DNA of 52,950 bases from assembly GCA_964611185.1 (NCBI GenBank), contig CAZSXE010000014.1, positions 1 to 52,950 of the forward strand, written 5' to 3'. Below are positions 43,064-51,530 of this stretch, piece after piece. The notes beneath the pieces are model-generated. The model did no database searches. It was not told the DNA's origin and was given only the letters and a program-made list of their open reading frames with translations. Source of the DNA: CAAGNP01 sp964611185. Lineage in GTDB: Bacteria; Bacteroidota; Bacteroidia; Bacteroidales; UBA932. Position 1 is the stretch's first letter. Every line of letters starts with the position of its first letter. Made by a program: the position numbers and the translations under genes.

Positions 43064-43621
43064 TCAACTTCTGAATTTTCTTCTTACAAACATATAAAAC
43101 CTGTAAACATCATCAGAGGAGTCATTCCATTCCGGAAATGCAGCCCTCATATCATTTAAAACCTCATCGAAAGAAGACATCTCCTCGATTCTCTCCAATG
43201 TAAGATAAAACTGATCTTCATCGGAATCGAAAAGATTATTGATGAAAGTGAGTTTATCATTAAGTGGGATAATACTAAGTATGGAGGAGACCTTTTCTCC
43301 CGGTATATCAATCATCCACGCAGGGACTTTTTTCAAAGCCTTATCGGCAATAGAATCTCCTTTTTCGACTATTTCTCTCTTTGGGAGAGATGGCTGGAGA
43401 GTTTCTGCTTTCGGAACAGGAACATCCGGCAGCGAATAATGCCGAGTACTACCCTCATTCCGAGTATTTCGAGAATCCGAATTCCCCGAAGGGAGTTCTT
43501 TCAATGCGGAAATTTCCCTCTTCAGATTATTAATTTCCATCCTTTGAGAGAGAATCTCATCTTCTAAAAGAGAAAATAATTTCTCAACAGTAGATTTAAT
43601 ATCGGAAATTCTATCGTTCAT
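43064..43621 (-). CDS. Conserved Bacteroidetes hypothetical protein with coiled coil
   Basis: I cannot name a function. Residues 1-45 form a coiled coil (SDIKSTVEKLFSLLEDEI, MEINNLKREISALKEL), followed by a disordered linker. The C-terminal 75 residues form a helical module (LNDKLTFINNLFDSDEDQF, ERIEEMSSFDEVLNDM, YRFYMFVRRKF) of a type I recall from other Bacteroidetes hypothetical proteins. The ATG at 43621 lies just downstream of a -7 box, whereas the longer frame start at 43663 is inside it. It is the first gene of the rsmI-HhH unit and is divergent from tdk. Confidence 0.72.
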   Translation of the reverse strand: MNDRISDIKSTVEKLFSLLEDEILSQRMEINNLKREISALKELPSGNSDSRNTRNEGSTRHYSLPDVPVPKAETLQPSLPKREIVEKGDSIADKALKKVPAWMIDIPGEKVSSILSIIPLNDKLTFINNLFDSDEDQFYLTLERIEEMSSFDEVLNDMRAAFPEWNDSSDDVYRFYMFVRRKFRS

Positions 43622-43634
43622 CACTCTTTTTTTG

Positions 43635-43642
43635 TATTTTTG
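43635..43642 (+). promoter_or_regulatory. -7 box of tdk
   Basis: TATTTTTG, a perfect TAnnTTTG, 31 bases before the tdk ATG. It faces the minus-strand box at 43661-43668 with 18 bases between. Confidence 0.6.
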
Positions 43643-43660
43643 TAAAGTTAAACCTGCATA

Positions 43661-43668
43661 CAAAAATA
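43661..43668 (-). promoter_or_regulatory. -7 box of the hypothetical-rsmI-HhH operon
   Basis: The minus strand reads TATTTTTG, 39 bases before the ATG at 43621. A TTG lies 21 bases upstream (43692-43690), inside the tdk coding start. Confidence 0.6.
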
Positions 43669-43673
43669 CTTAA

Positions 43674-44252
43674 ATGTTTTTAGAAAACGCAAAAAAATCG
43701 GGTTGGATAGAAGTAGTCTGCGGATCGATGTTCTCCGGCAAGACAGAAGAGCTCATAAGACGCCTGCGAAGGGCAGAATTTGCAAATCTGAGAGTTGAAA
43801 TCTTCAAGCCGATGATAGATATAAGATACTCTAATGTAGAGGTAGTTTCTCACGATGCAAAATCAATTAATTCGACACCTGTCGAATCATCAGCAAGCAT
43901 ATTGCTTCTTACAGGTGATGTAGATGTGGTAGGTATAGATGAAGCACAGTTTTTCGATGATGGGATAGTAGGTGTCTGCCAGCACCTTGCTGACCATGGC
44001 ATCAGGGTAATTGTAGCAGGGCTTGATATGGATTATCTCGGGAAGCCTTTCGGCCCCATGCCCGCTCTCATGGCAGTCGCAGAGCATGTTGACAAAGTCC
44101 ACGCTATATGTGTCAGATGCGGAGATCCCGCACAGCATTCACATCGCCTCTCGAAAAGTGAAAAGCTCGTCGAGCTCGGCGAAAAAGATAAATACGAGCC
44201 GCTCTGCCGTCACTGTTTCAATAAATTGATGAAAGAAGAGGGGGAAAATTAA
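43674..44252 (+). CDS. tdk: Thymidine kinase
   Basis: Type II thymidine kinase salvages thymidine to dTMP. The P-loop GSMFSGKT is at residues 17-24, the conserved DEAQFF follows near 88, and the lasso region contains the zinc cysteines CVRC and CRHC. Length (192 aa) is normal. It is monocistronic and divergent from the rsmI unit, an adjacency that I recall from other Bacteroidetes. Confidence 0.96.
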   Translation: MFLENAKKSGWIEVVCGSMFSGKTEELIRRLRRAEFANLRVEIFKPMIDIRYSNVEVVSHDAKSINSTPVESSASILLLTGDVDVVGIDEAQFFDDGIVGVCQHLADHGIRVIVAGLDMDYLGKPFGPMPALMAVAEHVDKVHAICVRCGDPAQHSHRLSKSEKLVELGEKDKYEPLCRHCFNKLMKEEGEN

Positions 44253-44280
44253 TATTTAAAATTATAGAGAGCTCCCCCGT

Positions 44281-44874
44281 CTATTTAAATAAGTTATTAT
44301 AGACATCCAATGATGACGGAGTAATCACCACCACCGTACCGTGCTGAACCATTTTCGAGAGTTCGAGAACATCTTCATTTCTCATTCTGATACATCCGCT
44401 TGAGTTTCTCCCACGAAGATCAAAAGGAAAATACGAACCATGTATCCCTATGCTGCCGAATTCCTTGGTATCGAGACGGATAAAAACAGGGCCGTAAGCA
44501 CCTGTAACAGGACCTTTTCCATCTTTAAAATCAAAAGTCCATTTTTGTGGATTTTCCACTGCATACACATGGAATACACCCTCCGGAGTGCACTTGTCTC
44601 CAACAACAGTTTTATCACCGTAGCCTGTTCCGCAAGAAACTTCATAAGTAGCGAGCTCTTCTCCCGAGTTGGTATCGAATACCCATAGCCTGAATTCCTG
44701 CTTGGATATAACTATGAAAGTGGGCTTATTTTTTTTCTTGGCACTTTCGCTCACCTTACCATAGACTTGTTTTTCCGATACCGATGATCCACTTGCCAAA
44801 TTAGAAAAAGAGACAGATAGAAAAAAAGAGATAAGTAATAATTTTACAGGTATATTTTTCATAAACATTTTCAT
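44281..44874 (-). CDS. L,D-transpeptidase (YkuD family)
   Basis: After a signal peptide (MKMFMKNIPVKLLLISFFLS) comes a YkuD catalytic domain. The active site has IHGSYFP followed by SSGCIRM with the nucleophilic cysteine and the R that contacts the donor. Such enzymes make 3-3 crosslinks or attach proteins to peptidoglycan in the periplasm. It is the last gene of the leftward unit, two bases after the TapB-like gene. Length (197 aa) is typical for the single-domain form. Confidence 0.9.
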   Translation of the reverse strand: MKMFMKNIPVKLLLISFFLSVSFSNLASGSSVSEKQVYGKVSESAKKKNKPTFIVISKQEFRLWVFDTNSGEELATYEVSCGTGYGDKTVVGDKCTPEGVFHVYAVENPQKWTFDFKDGKGPVTGAYGPVFIRLDTKEFGSIGIHGSYFPFDLRGRNSSGCIRMRNEDVLELSKMVQHGTVVVITPSSLDVYNNLFK

Positions 44875-44876
44875 AA

Positions 44877-45542
44877 TTAATCGATTTTTGTCAATTCAAT
44901 ACTTCGGGCTATATTCCCTTTTTTATCATATATCACTTGTTTGACACATCCCACACCTTTTGCATACCAAGAAGTAAAATAATAATCTTTACTTGAAATA
45001 AGCACTTTTGTAGTTTGTTTTTCATTTAATTTATAGCAGCTGAAAGTTCCCGCATCAGTTGTAACATCCTCAACAGCAACTACTTTCCTGTCTGATATTG
45101 TAAAAGTGGCATTAATCTTCTTAATATGTACATTGATTACACCCTGGGGAATATCATCTCCGACATTCATACTCGTGGGCAAGCTGCTAATATCTCCGAG
45201 TGTGATTAAATCCTGGATAGCAGTCGCTTTCTTGATTTCGAACATATAAGAAGAAGTTTTAGTCGGAGTGAGGACGATTTGCATATTCATACGCCCCTCG
45301 TCAGAAAAGAGAGGTTTCTTATCGGAATCGGTAAATATATAGAGATAATTCACGCTGCAATCCCCCGGTATCCCCACCATCTCCTCGCTCTTGAGCGAAT
45401 AATAAGCGACCGGCACATTATTCTCATCGAAGCAGGTATAATATTGGGTTTCACCCTCAATAACACTATAAAAATGTTCTTGGGCGAAAGCAGAATAGAC
45501 TGAGAGTGAAATAGTTATAAAAATCAGTAATAACTTTCTCAT
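44877..45542 (-). CDS. TapB-like (DUF3108-like) secreted protein
   Basis: A signal peptide (MRKLLLIFITISLSVYSAFA) precedes about 200 residues with the family pattern: a beta-rich N-terminus, VVAVEDVTTDAGTFSCYKL and the C-terminal SWYAKGVGCVKQVIYDKKGN. This is the DUF3108/TapB-like fold, of unknown function in the envelope. It overlaps the upstream CNNM gene by four bases (ATGA) and lies two bases before the L,D-transpeptidase, so all three are coupled. Confidence 0.78.
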   Translation of the reverse strand: MRKLLLIFITISLSVYSAFAQEHFYSVIEGETQYYTCFDENNVPVAYYSLKSEEMVGIPGDCSVNYLYIFTDSDKKPLFSDEGRMNMQIVLTPTKTSSYMFEIKKATAIQDLITLGDISSLPTSMNVGDDIPQGVINVHIKKINATFTISDRKVVAVEDVTTDAGTFSCYKLNEKQTTKVLISSKDYYFTSWYAKGVGCVKQVIYDKKGNIARSIELTKID

Positions 45543-46816
45543 GCTGTTTCGTGTGTTATTTTAGTAACTAATATTTTATCAATTCTCGCTCCGTCCATAT
45601 CCATGATTTCAAAATTGAATTCATTCCATATAAGAGACTCGCCCGATTTGGGAATATGATCAAGATTTTCGAGAATAAGCCCCCCTACGGTATTAAAATC
45701 ATATTGCGAAGCTATATCTTCCATCTCAAAATGGGCAAGAAAATCGTAGAAAGGACATTGTCCATCGACAAGCCACCCCCCTGATTTACGCTCGATTATA
45801 TCGGGTTCATCCTCCTGATCGGAAATATTTCCCACAAGCCCTTCCAATATATCTTTATGTGTCACTATCCCTTGAAAAATACCAAACTCATCACAAATCA
45901 GTCCGTATCCCACCTGATTCTTTTTCATCTGTTCAAGAACCTTATAAACATCCATATATTCATGAAAATATTGTGCAGGGGATAGAATATCGGAAATATT
46001 AAAAGTGTCATTGTCGAGCTTTCCAAACAAATCTTTCAGAAAAACAACCCCGATAATATCATCAAGACTTCCGTTCCCGACAGGATACACCTCGTAAAGA
46101 TTTTCTTGAACTATTTTGTTTATTATAGAGTTATTCATCGACTTATCGAGCCATATTATTTCGCTTCTGTTGGTCATAATCGACTCCACTTTTCGATCGC
46201 CAAGCGAAAATACCCTCCCCACAATATCCTGCTCCACCTCCTGAACCTCTCCATCTTCTGCACCTTCGGCAATCATCGACTTTATCTCCTCTTCGGTAAC
46301 CTTTTGGTCATCCTCACTGATTCTGAAAAATTTCACGATTCCTTCGGTACATTTAGAGAGTAGCCATACCACAGGCATCGTAATCCACGAGAGAAAAAGC
46401 ATCGGCCCCGATACTACTTTGGCTATCTTTTCCGGAGAGCTCATCCCTATTCTTTTAGGGACTAATTCCCCGAATATAATGGAGAGAAATGTAACTACTA
46501 CCACTAAAAGACCTTGAGCTAAAGGATAAGCCACAGAACTTCTTATGCCCCATCCACGAAATATCGAGGAGAGATCATCAGAAAGGGCTGCTCCTGAATA
46601 AAGACCGGTAAGTATTCCGATAAGGGTAATACCCACCTGTACTGTGGAGAGAAACTTGTTGGGCTCACTTATTAGTTTTAAAACAGTTTTAGATGTCTTA
46701 CTGCCCTTTTTAGCCTCAGCGGCAATACTTGATTTTCTCGAACTTATAAGCGAAATCTCACTCATTGAGAAGAGACCGTTCAATAAAATAAGAAGTAGAA
46801 TAACCAAAATTTCCAT
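45539..46816 (-). CDS. CNNM/HlyC-CorC family membrane protein
   Basis: The N-terminal DUF21 domain has four membrane segments (LVILLLILLNGLFSMSEISL, VGITLIGILTGLYSG). A pair of CBS domains follows (VESIMTNRSEIIWL, and FGIFQGIVTHKDILEGLVG), and the protein ends with a CorC_HlyC domain (YDFNTVGGLILENLDHIP). The 425-residue architecture is that of UPF0053/CNNM proteins, involved in Mg2+ or Co2+ homeostasis; the old name hemolysin is misleading. It is the first gene of the unit, behind the promoter at 46831. Confidence 0.92.
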   Translation of the reverse strand: MEILVILLLILLNGLFSMSEISLISSRKSSIAAEAKKGSKTSKTVLKLISEPNKFLSTVQVGITLIGILTGLYSGAALSDDLSSIFRGWGIRSSVAYPLAQGLLVVVVTFLSIIFGELVPKRIGMSSPEKIAKVVSGPMLFLSWITMPVVWLLSKCTEGIVKFFRISEDDQKVTEEEIKSMIAEGAEDGEVQEVEQDIVGRVFSLGDRKVESIMTNRSEIIWLDKSMNNSIINKIVQENLYEVYPVGNGSLDDIIGVVFLKDLFGKLDNDTFNISDILSPAQYFHEYMDVYKVLEQMKKNQVGYGLICDEFGIFQGIVTHKDILEGLVGNISDQEDEPDIIERKSGGWLVDGQCPFYDFLAHFEMEDIASQYDFNTVGGLILENLDHIPKSGESLIWNEFNFEIMDMDGARIDKILVTKITHETA

Positions 46817-46830
46817 AATGCTATAAAAGG

Positions 46831-46838
46831 CAAATATA
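46831..46838 (-). promoter_or_regulatory. -7 box of the CNNM-TapB-LDT operon
   Basis: The minus strand reads TATATTTG, a perfect TAnnTTTG, 14 bases before the ATG and just past the stop of the hydrogenase gene. Confidence 0.6.
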
Positions 46839-46846
46839 ATACAATT

Positions 46847-48274
46847 TTATTTCTGTGTTAATTTATATAGTTTTACTGAGTTATCTATTGTCTTTTCTTT
46901 CGCTTCATTACCGTATTTGTCCACATCAAAAACATTCTTGGGGCTATGGGTAATACATAGTGCACCGTTGACACACCCCCCTACACAGGCCATTCCCTCA
47001 AAGAAATTTTCAGTGGCTTTACCCATTTTGAGCATAAGAAGTGACTTTTTACACTCCTCAATTCCGTTCATGACGGCCGGCTTAATCCCCGTAACACCCA
47101 TCTGGGCGCCCATTTCGACAATTCCCTTGGTCACACCGCCTGATTTGGCAAAAATACGACCATAATAAGAGGCGTTGTCAAGTTCAGAATCCTCCATTTT
47201 AGTGGTATCAATTCCCCTTGCATCTACAAAAGCCTGAAGCTCCTCGAAAGACATCACGCTGTCTATCACACCTTTAGTTTTAGCCATCTTGTATTCCATT
47301 TTTTTAGAGCTGCACGGACCTATAAAGATAATTTTGGAATTTGGATCAGAGTGTTTGATTAAAAGTGCTGTCTCTATCATGGGAGAGGGGGAACTCGAAA
47401 TATATTTTACAAGTTCCGGAAATGCTTTCTCAATGTACATAACAAAAGAAGGGCAGCAAGATGTTGTCATTATTTTTCTTTCACTCCACTCCTGCGCCTC
47501 GTGGTAAAGGGTAATGTCAGCACCCAAAGCAGCCTCCACCACTTGATGGAAACCAAGTTTTTTAATCGCCGTTACTACTTGTGATACTCTGCCATAAGCG
47601 CACTGGCTCACGATTGCAGGGGCAATTATCGCATAGACCTTGTACTTGGTATTGTCCTCGGACTTCCTAAGAATATCTATTATGTCGAGAACCATTGATT
47701 TATCAGTTATTGCTCCGAAAGGACACTTATATATGCAAGCTCCGCAAGAGATACATTTATCGTTGTCGATTTTCGCTTTTTTCTGTTCATTCATGGAGAT
47801 AGCCTTGACCTTGCAACTCTGGATACAGGGACGATGCTGAAGGATTATTGCACTGTAAGGGCATACCTGAGCGCATTTTCCACATTCGATGCACTTCGTC
47901 TTATCGACCACTGCCTTCTTGTCTATGATGGAAATGGCTCCGCGAGGGCAAACTTCCTTACAACTATGCACTATGCATCCGCGACATGCCGGCGTTACAT
48001 ATATTCCGTCAATGGGGCACTCGTCACAAGCTATATCTATGACTTCCACCACATTGGGATTACTTTTATCTCCCCCCATCGCCATTTTTATCCTTTCTTG
48101 GACTATTGCCCGTTCTTTATAGACACAGCAGCGAATTTCAGACTTGGGACCCGGGCTGATCAATTTTGGGATTTCGACATAAGAATTTTCAAGTCCCCCC
48201 TCATAAGCCCTTCTGATTACCTCTTTTAAAACCTTGTACTTCAACTCCTGTACATTGGTATCAAATACTCTCAT
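46847..48274 (-). CDS. Monomeric [FeFe] hydrogenase (group B type)
   Basis: This 475-residue protein has an N-terminal region with extra cysteines (CDECP at 83-87, CRGC, CKEVC), then ferredoxin-like motifs CIECGKC (128-134) and CISCGAC (174-180), each with its distal CP. The H-cluster motifs follow: L1 TSCCP at 271-275, L2 GPCSSKK with C321, and L3 MACVGGC with C430 and C434. All four cluster ligands and the proton-transfer cysteine (C273) are present, so catalysis of H2 turnover is expected. Layout and TSCCP fit group B. It is the last gene of the cluster, two bases after the phosphatase. The maturases HydE, HydF and HydG are not in the window. Confidence 0.88.
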   Translation of the reverse strand: MRVFDTNVQELKYKVLKEVIRRAYEGGLENSYVEIPKLISPGPKSEIRCCVYKERAIVQERIKMAMGGDKSNPNVVEVIDIACDECPIDGIYVTPACRGCIVHSCKEVCPRGAISIIDKKAVVDKTKCIECGKCAQVCPYSAIILQHRPCIQSCKVKAISMNEQKKAKIDNDKCISCGACIYKCPFGAITDKSMVLDIIDILRKSEDNTKYKVYAIIAPAIVSQCAYGRVSQVVTAIKKLGFHQVVEAALGADITLYHEAQEWSERKIMTTSCCPSFVMYIEKAFPELVKYISSSPSPMIETALLIKHSDPNSKIIFIGPCSSKKMEYKMAKTKGVIDSVMSFEELQAFVDARGIDTTKMEDSELDNASYYGRIFAKSGGVTKGIVEMGAQMGVTGIKPAVMNGIEECKKSLLMLKMGKATENFFEGMACVGGCVNGALCITHSPKNVFDVDKYGNEAKEKTIDNSVKLYKLTQK

Positions 48275-48276
48275 AA

Positions 48277-49440
48277 CTAATTATAATATATTATTACTTT
48301 TTTACCTATTGTTTTCAAATTATTTGCAAGCCGCTCCACGAGCTTCAGCTTCATAGTGGTATCTATGGGTAAGCCCTGATGGGCAATATTTACGCTCTGC
48401 CCCACGAAAAAAGTCACCTCCGAAGACTCCTCAAGGAGAATTTTTGCAAGAAGCGAAGCACCATCCTGCTTTGTGAAAGTTTTAGGGGTAAGATCCCCCG
48501 GATAAATATATTTCTCACAAAGATCTATTAATCTTCTAAGGGTAATAACCCCTTCCGTGACGAGATCTATACCTTCGATAAATCCGATCGGAGGCACCTC
48601 TCTGTCCGGAAAATCGAAACTTGTGCGAAGAGGCTTCCCCAGGTAGCGAGCCACGATTTGGGAACTCGTCCCTCCGCAAACCACTTTCTTCGTATCACCG
48701 GCCAAAAACCGCGATACATACTCAGCATCCTTATCTTTATTGACCGGAGGTCCCACCATAATATTTACTTTCTCCCCTTTCCGCATCTTTATAGCAGCCA
48801 CCGTGGTATCGTCACCGGGCTTGTCGAGATAAAGGTCATTGCAGGCAGAAGCAAGCATACAGGCGACACTTCGGGCAGACATATCGGGTTTTACATTGGT
48901 GTTTAGGTGCTCCATTATTTCAGGGCGCTGCCACCCGAAATTTAGAATCATTCCGACACCGGCATGAATTGTCCCATCGGACATAACGAGGACAATATCG
49001 TTCTCCTGAAGTTCCAACTTCGATTCATAAACCTTTTTACCCGATATTATATGTTCATTCCTCTCGAAATTACAACTTTTCCCATCGTGATAATAGATCG
49101 CCTGAGGATTGTCAAACTCGAACAAGTAACCTTTCCCATCATTTCCTATGTGAATAACAGAAAAAGTAGAATAAGCAACACCTCTCACCTTACACACGGG
49201 GAGGGTCTGAATCATAGTTTCCATACACTCCTCCATGGGGATGTTGTTGGAAACCATGGTACATAGAATTTTTGAAGATAAAGTGGAAAGGATATTTGCT
49301 TTTACTCCACTTCCCAGACCATCAGCAAGCACGATGGTAGTATAACCATTTGAAATACAGCTTTCTACCTTATCACCGCATAGCTCTTCGCCAAACTTGT
49401 TGAGGGAAGTATATCCAAATTCAATACATAAATCATCCAT
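48277..49440 (-). CDS. SpoIIE/PP2C-type serine phosphatase with unknown C-terminal domain
   Basis: Residues 1-218 form a SpoIIE-type PP2C phosphatase. The metal-binding aspartates are visible in GDKVES (D23), LADGLGSG (D40), VMSDGTIHAG (D155) and GDDTT (D210-211). Residues 222-387 form a further domain with GGTSSQIVARYLGK, VTEGVITLRRL and the final KKVIIYYN, which I do not recognise. No kinase or anti-anti-sigma partner is adjacent. Its start overlaps the sensory hydrogenase stop by one base (TAATG), so the two are translationally coupled. The family is known to occur next to sensory [FeFe] hydrogenases; the substrate is unknown. Confidence 0.85.
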   Translation of the reverse strand: MDDLCIEFGYTSLNKFGEELCGDKVESCISNGYTTIVLADGLGSGVKANILSTLSSKILCTMVSNNIPMEECMETMIQTLPVCKVRGVAYSTFSVIHIGNDGKGYLFEFDNPQAIYYHDGKSCNFERNEHIISGKKVYESKLELQENDIVLVMSDGTIHAGVGMILNFGWQRPEIMEHLNTNVKPDMSARSVACMLASACNDLYLDKPGDDTTVAAIKMRKGEKVNIMVGPPVNKDKDAEYVSRFLAGDTKKVVCGGTSSQIVARYLGKPLRTSFDFPDREVPPIGFIEGIDLVTEGVITLRRLIDLCEKYIYPGDLTPKTFTKQDGASLLAKILLEESSEVTFFVGQSVNIAHQGLPIDTTMKLKLVERLANNLKTIGKKVIIYYN

Positions 49441-51152
49441 TACTTCTGTGCATCTCCTTCCTGCAATGTCTTTTTAAGTTTGAGTAAAGCAACCTTCGTT
49501 TCGGCCGTAGTCTCGCCTAAAAGAGAAGCAATCTCCTGCGCAACACGCATCTGTTTCTGAATAACATTATCTGTAGTAGCGAGAGTTTCCATCTTAACGC
49601 TTGATAATTTCTCGTCGTAATTCACCTCGTCTGTAACATCTTTCAATATACCGAACACTGCATTATTGGCCTTTAACAGGGTAATAGTCAGATCAACATA
49701 TTTGTGAGTTTCTTGAATATAGAGACGCTTCTGCTCCGTATTGCGATTTTCGCTCTGCGCAATGAGGAAATCGGAGGGATTAAAATAATCAACTGCCGGC
49801 ATCCCTTTCACATTCGCGGCGGTAACCCCGAGAAGCTCCTTAGCCTTGTTGTTTATTTCGATAATTTTCATTTCGGCATCAAGCACCACAAGCCCTTGAG
49901 GACTGTTCTGAATAATTTCATAAGACATAGACTCGGCTCTCTCTCTCATATATGGAAGACACATATCTATATCGGCATATCCATTTATTACAGCCCACGC
50001 CTTTTCTCGGCAAGAGGAATATCCGCAAGCACCGCAATTCAACTCATCTTCGGGTTTAAATTTTCCTGTCTTATGAAGGATTTCGGTGATTTGATCCTCG
50101 GTAGCGGGGATACTGTTCGACCTCAGACGAGGATAGCTTCCGGAAACATTCACACGAGTACCATAATTTGAAGGCTCCTTGGGATGTGTAGCGATCTCTT
50201 TTGTTACATATTTATGAATATCCATTGTAGCTCTGATACTGTGTCCCTTGGGCACAAGACTGCACGGACCATTCACACAGGCATCCTGGCACATATTCAT
50301 CTCAAGAAAAACTCCGGAGAGGGTATCGATATTTTCAAGCACCGAGAGGCATCTTTCTGCCCCGTCCACAGCCATAAATTCATACTCCTGCGGCAATTCG
50401 TCGAAAGACTTTATAATACCATGACTTATGGGGTATGCTTTTGCAAGATTTGCATACTCCTTTTTATCACTCATCTTGAGGCTCTGAATCTCGCTTATTA
50501 CAATATTCTTCTCACTGAACATCTCGGCCAAATCTTCAAAAGTGAGCACTCCGTCGATAAGTCCGCTCTCCTTTGCTTCTCGCTTTTTGGCAATACAGGG
50601 ACCCACAAAAATTATTTTACAATCCGGATATTGTTCTTTAATAATTTTCGCATGAGCGATCATCGGTGAGTCAACCGGTGCCAAATATTTAAGTGCCTTC
50701 GGATAATATTCCTGAATCAGGCGACATAAAGAGGGACAAGCAGAGGTGATAAAGTTATTGAACTCTCCGCTTTTAAGGAGAGCTTTGTACTGCTTCGTTA
50801 CGGCATTGGCACCCACAGCAGTCTCTTCGGCATTGGCGAAGCCCAGCTTACCAAGAGCTATTCTGAAAACATTGAAGTCCTGAAGTCCGAAGCTGGATAT
50901 AAAAGATGGAGCAACACTTGCAAAGACAGGGGTATTTCCGCTCAATATGGCCTGAACATCCTCTTTTTCGCTATGTACTCTTTTTGCATTTTGAGGACAT
51001 ACCATAGTACATCTTCCGCAAAGGATACAACGCTCTTTAATAATTTTGGCTTGATGATCCTTTACTTCTATCGCTTTAACGGGACATTCCCGCAAGCATT
51101 TGTAACAATCTCTGCAACTTGCCTTTTTAAAATCAAGATAATCTGTCATCAT
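49440..51152 (-). CDS. Sensory-type [FeFe] hydrogenase with PAS domain (group C-like)
   Basis: Two 4Fe-4S motifs open the protein (C13, C16, C19, C23 and C42, C45, C48, C52). The H-cluster domain has L1 TSACP (136-140), L2 GPCIAKK with C186, and L3 MCQDAC with C288 and C292. A CGACGYSSC module (C373, C376, C381, C398) gives another 4Fe-4S site, followed by a PAS domain at about 405-520 (IIQNSPQGLVVLDAEMKIIE) and a helical tail. Alanine replaces the proton-transfer cysteine in L1, as reported for HydS proteins. The fused PAS domain fits group C. I infer a hydrogen or redox sensor that passes its signal to the coupled phosphatase. Confidence 0.88.
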   Translation of the reverse strand: MMTDYLDFKKASCRDCYKCLRECPVKAIEVKDHQAKIIKERCILCGRCTMVCPQNAKRVHSEKEDVQAILSGNTPVFASVAPSFISSFGLQDFNVFRIALGKLGFANAEETAVGANAVTKQYKALLKSGEFNNFITSACPSLCRLIQEYYPKALKYLAPVDSPMIAHAKIIKEQYPDCKIIFVGPCIAKKREAKESGLIDGVLTFEDLAEMFSEKNIVISEIQSLKMSDKKEYANLAKAYPISHGIIKSFDELPQEYEFMAVDGAERCLSVLENIDTLSGVFLEMNMCQDACVNGPCSLVPKGHSIRATMDIHKYVTKEIATHPKEPSNYGTRVNVSGSYPRLRSNSIPATEDQITEILHKTGKFKPEDELNCGACGYSSCREKAWAVINGYADIDMCLPYMRERAESMSYEIIQNSPQGLVVLDAEMKIIEINNKAKELLGVTAANVKGMPAVDYFNPSDFLIAQSENRNTEQKRLYIQETHKYVDLTITLLKANNAVFGILKDVTDEVNYDEKLSSVKMETLATTDNVIQKQMRVAQEIASLLGETTAETKVALLKLKKTLQEGDAQK

Positions 51153-51161
51153 ATCCTTTAA

Positions 51162-51437
51162 CTATTTCAACTTTAAGAGAGGATATATCTCATTACGAAA
51201 TTTTTCTTCGACATTATCTTTATTAACTCCATGAACAAAAATGAAATTTTCTTCGGGATTCACCTCAGACTCACCTTTAACAGTCACACCTTCTGCACAA
51301 AAACCTAAACAAAAACTCGCTTGAAGATCTATTAAATCTTCCACATCATACTTTTTCAGGATAGTCTTCATCTGTTCGATAACATCATAAGAACCTTTTA
51401 AGTGACATGAACTGCCAACACATACTTTTACTACCAT
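51162..51437 (-). CDS. Thioredoxin-like [2Fe-2S] ferredoxin (NuoE/HydC type)
   Basis: This 91-residue protein matches the thioredoxin-like ferredoxin domain of NuoE. The four cluster cysteines are C6 and C11 (CVGSSC) and C43 and C47 (CLGFC), in the C-x4-C and C-x3-C spacing of that family. It probably carries electrons to or from the hydrogenases. The ATG at 51437 is chosen because it follows the -7 box at 51471 and starts at the conserved MVVKVCVGSSC. It is the first gene of the four-gene run, nine bases before the sensory hydrogenase. Confidence 0.9.
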   Translation of the reverse strand: MVVKVCVGSSCHLKGSYDVIEQMKTILKKYDVEDLIDLQASFCLGFCAEGVTVKGESEVNPEENFIFVHGVNKDNVEEKFRNEIYPLLKLK

Positions 51438-51470
51438 ATTTAGTTTATTATCAGATTTACAATTATACCG

Positions 51471-51478
51471 CAAAAATA
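51471..51478 (-). promoter_or_regulatory. -7 box of the ferredoxin-hydrogenase-phosphatase operon
   Basis: The minus strand reads TATTTTTG, a perfect TAnnTTTG, 33 bases before the ferredoxin ATG. A TGG sits at the -33 spacing of 19. The upstream PAS gene therefore need not share this transcript. Confidence 0.65.
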
Positions 51479-51530
51479 GTCAATCATTACGACTTTCCCA
51501 TTATAATTTATAAGAAAAAAGAGCTAAATC

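Noticed and set aside
46847..51152. Electron-bifurcating HydABC hydrogenase
   Set aside because: A NuoE-like protein is present, but there is no NuoF-like HydB flavoprotein, and neither hydrogenase has the HydA architecture.
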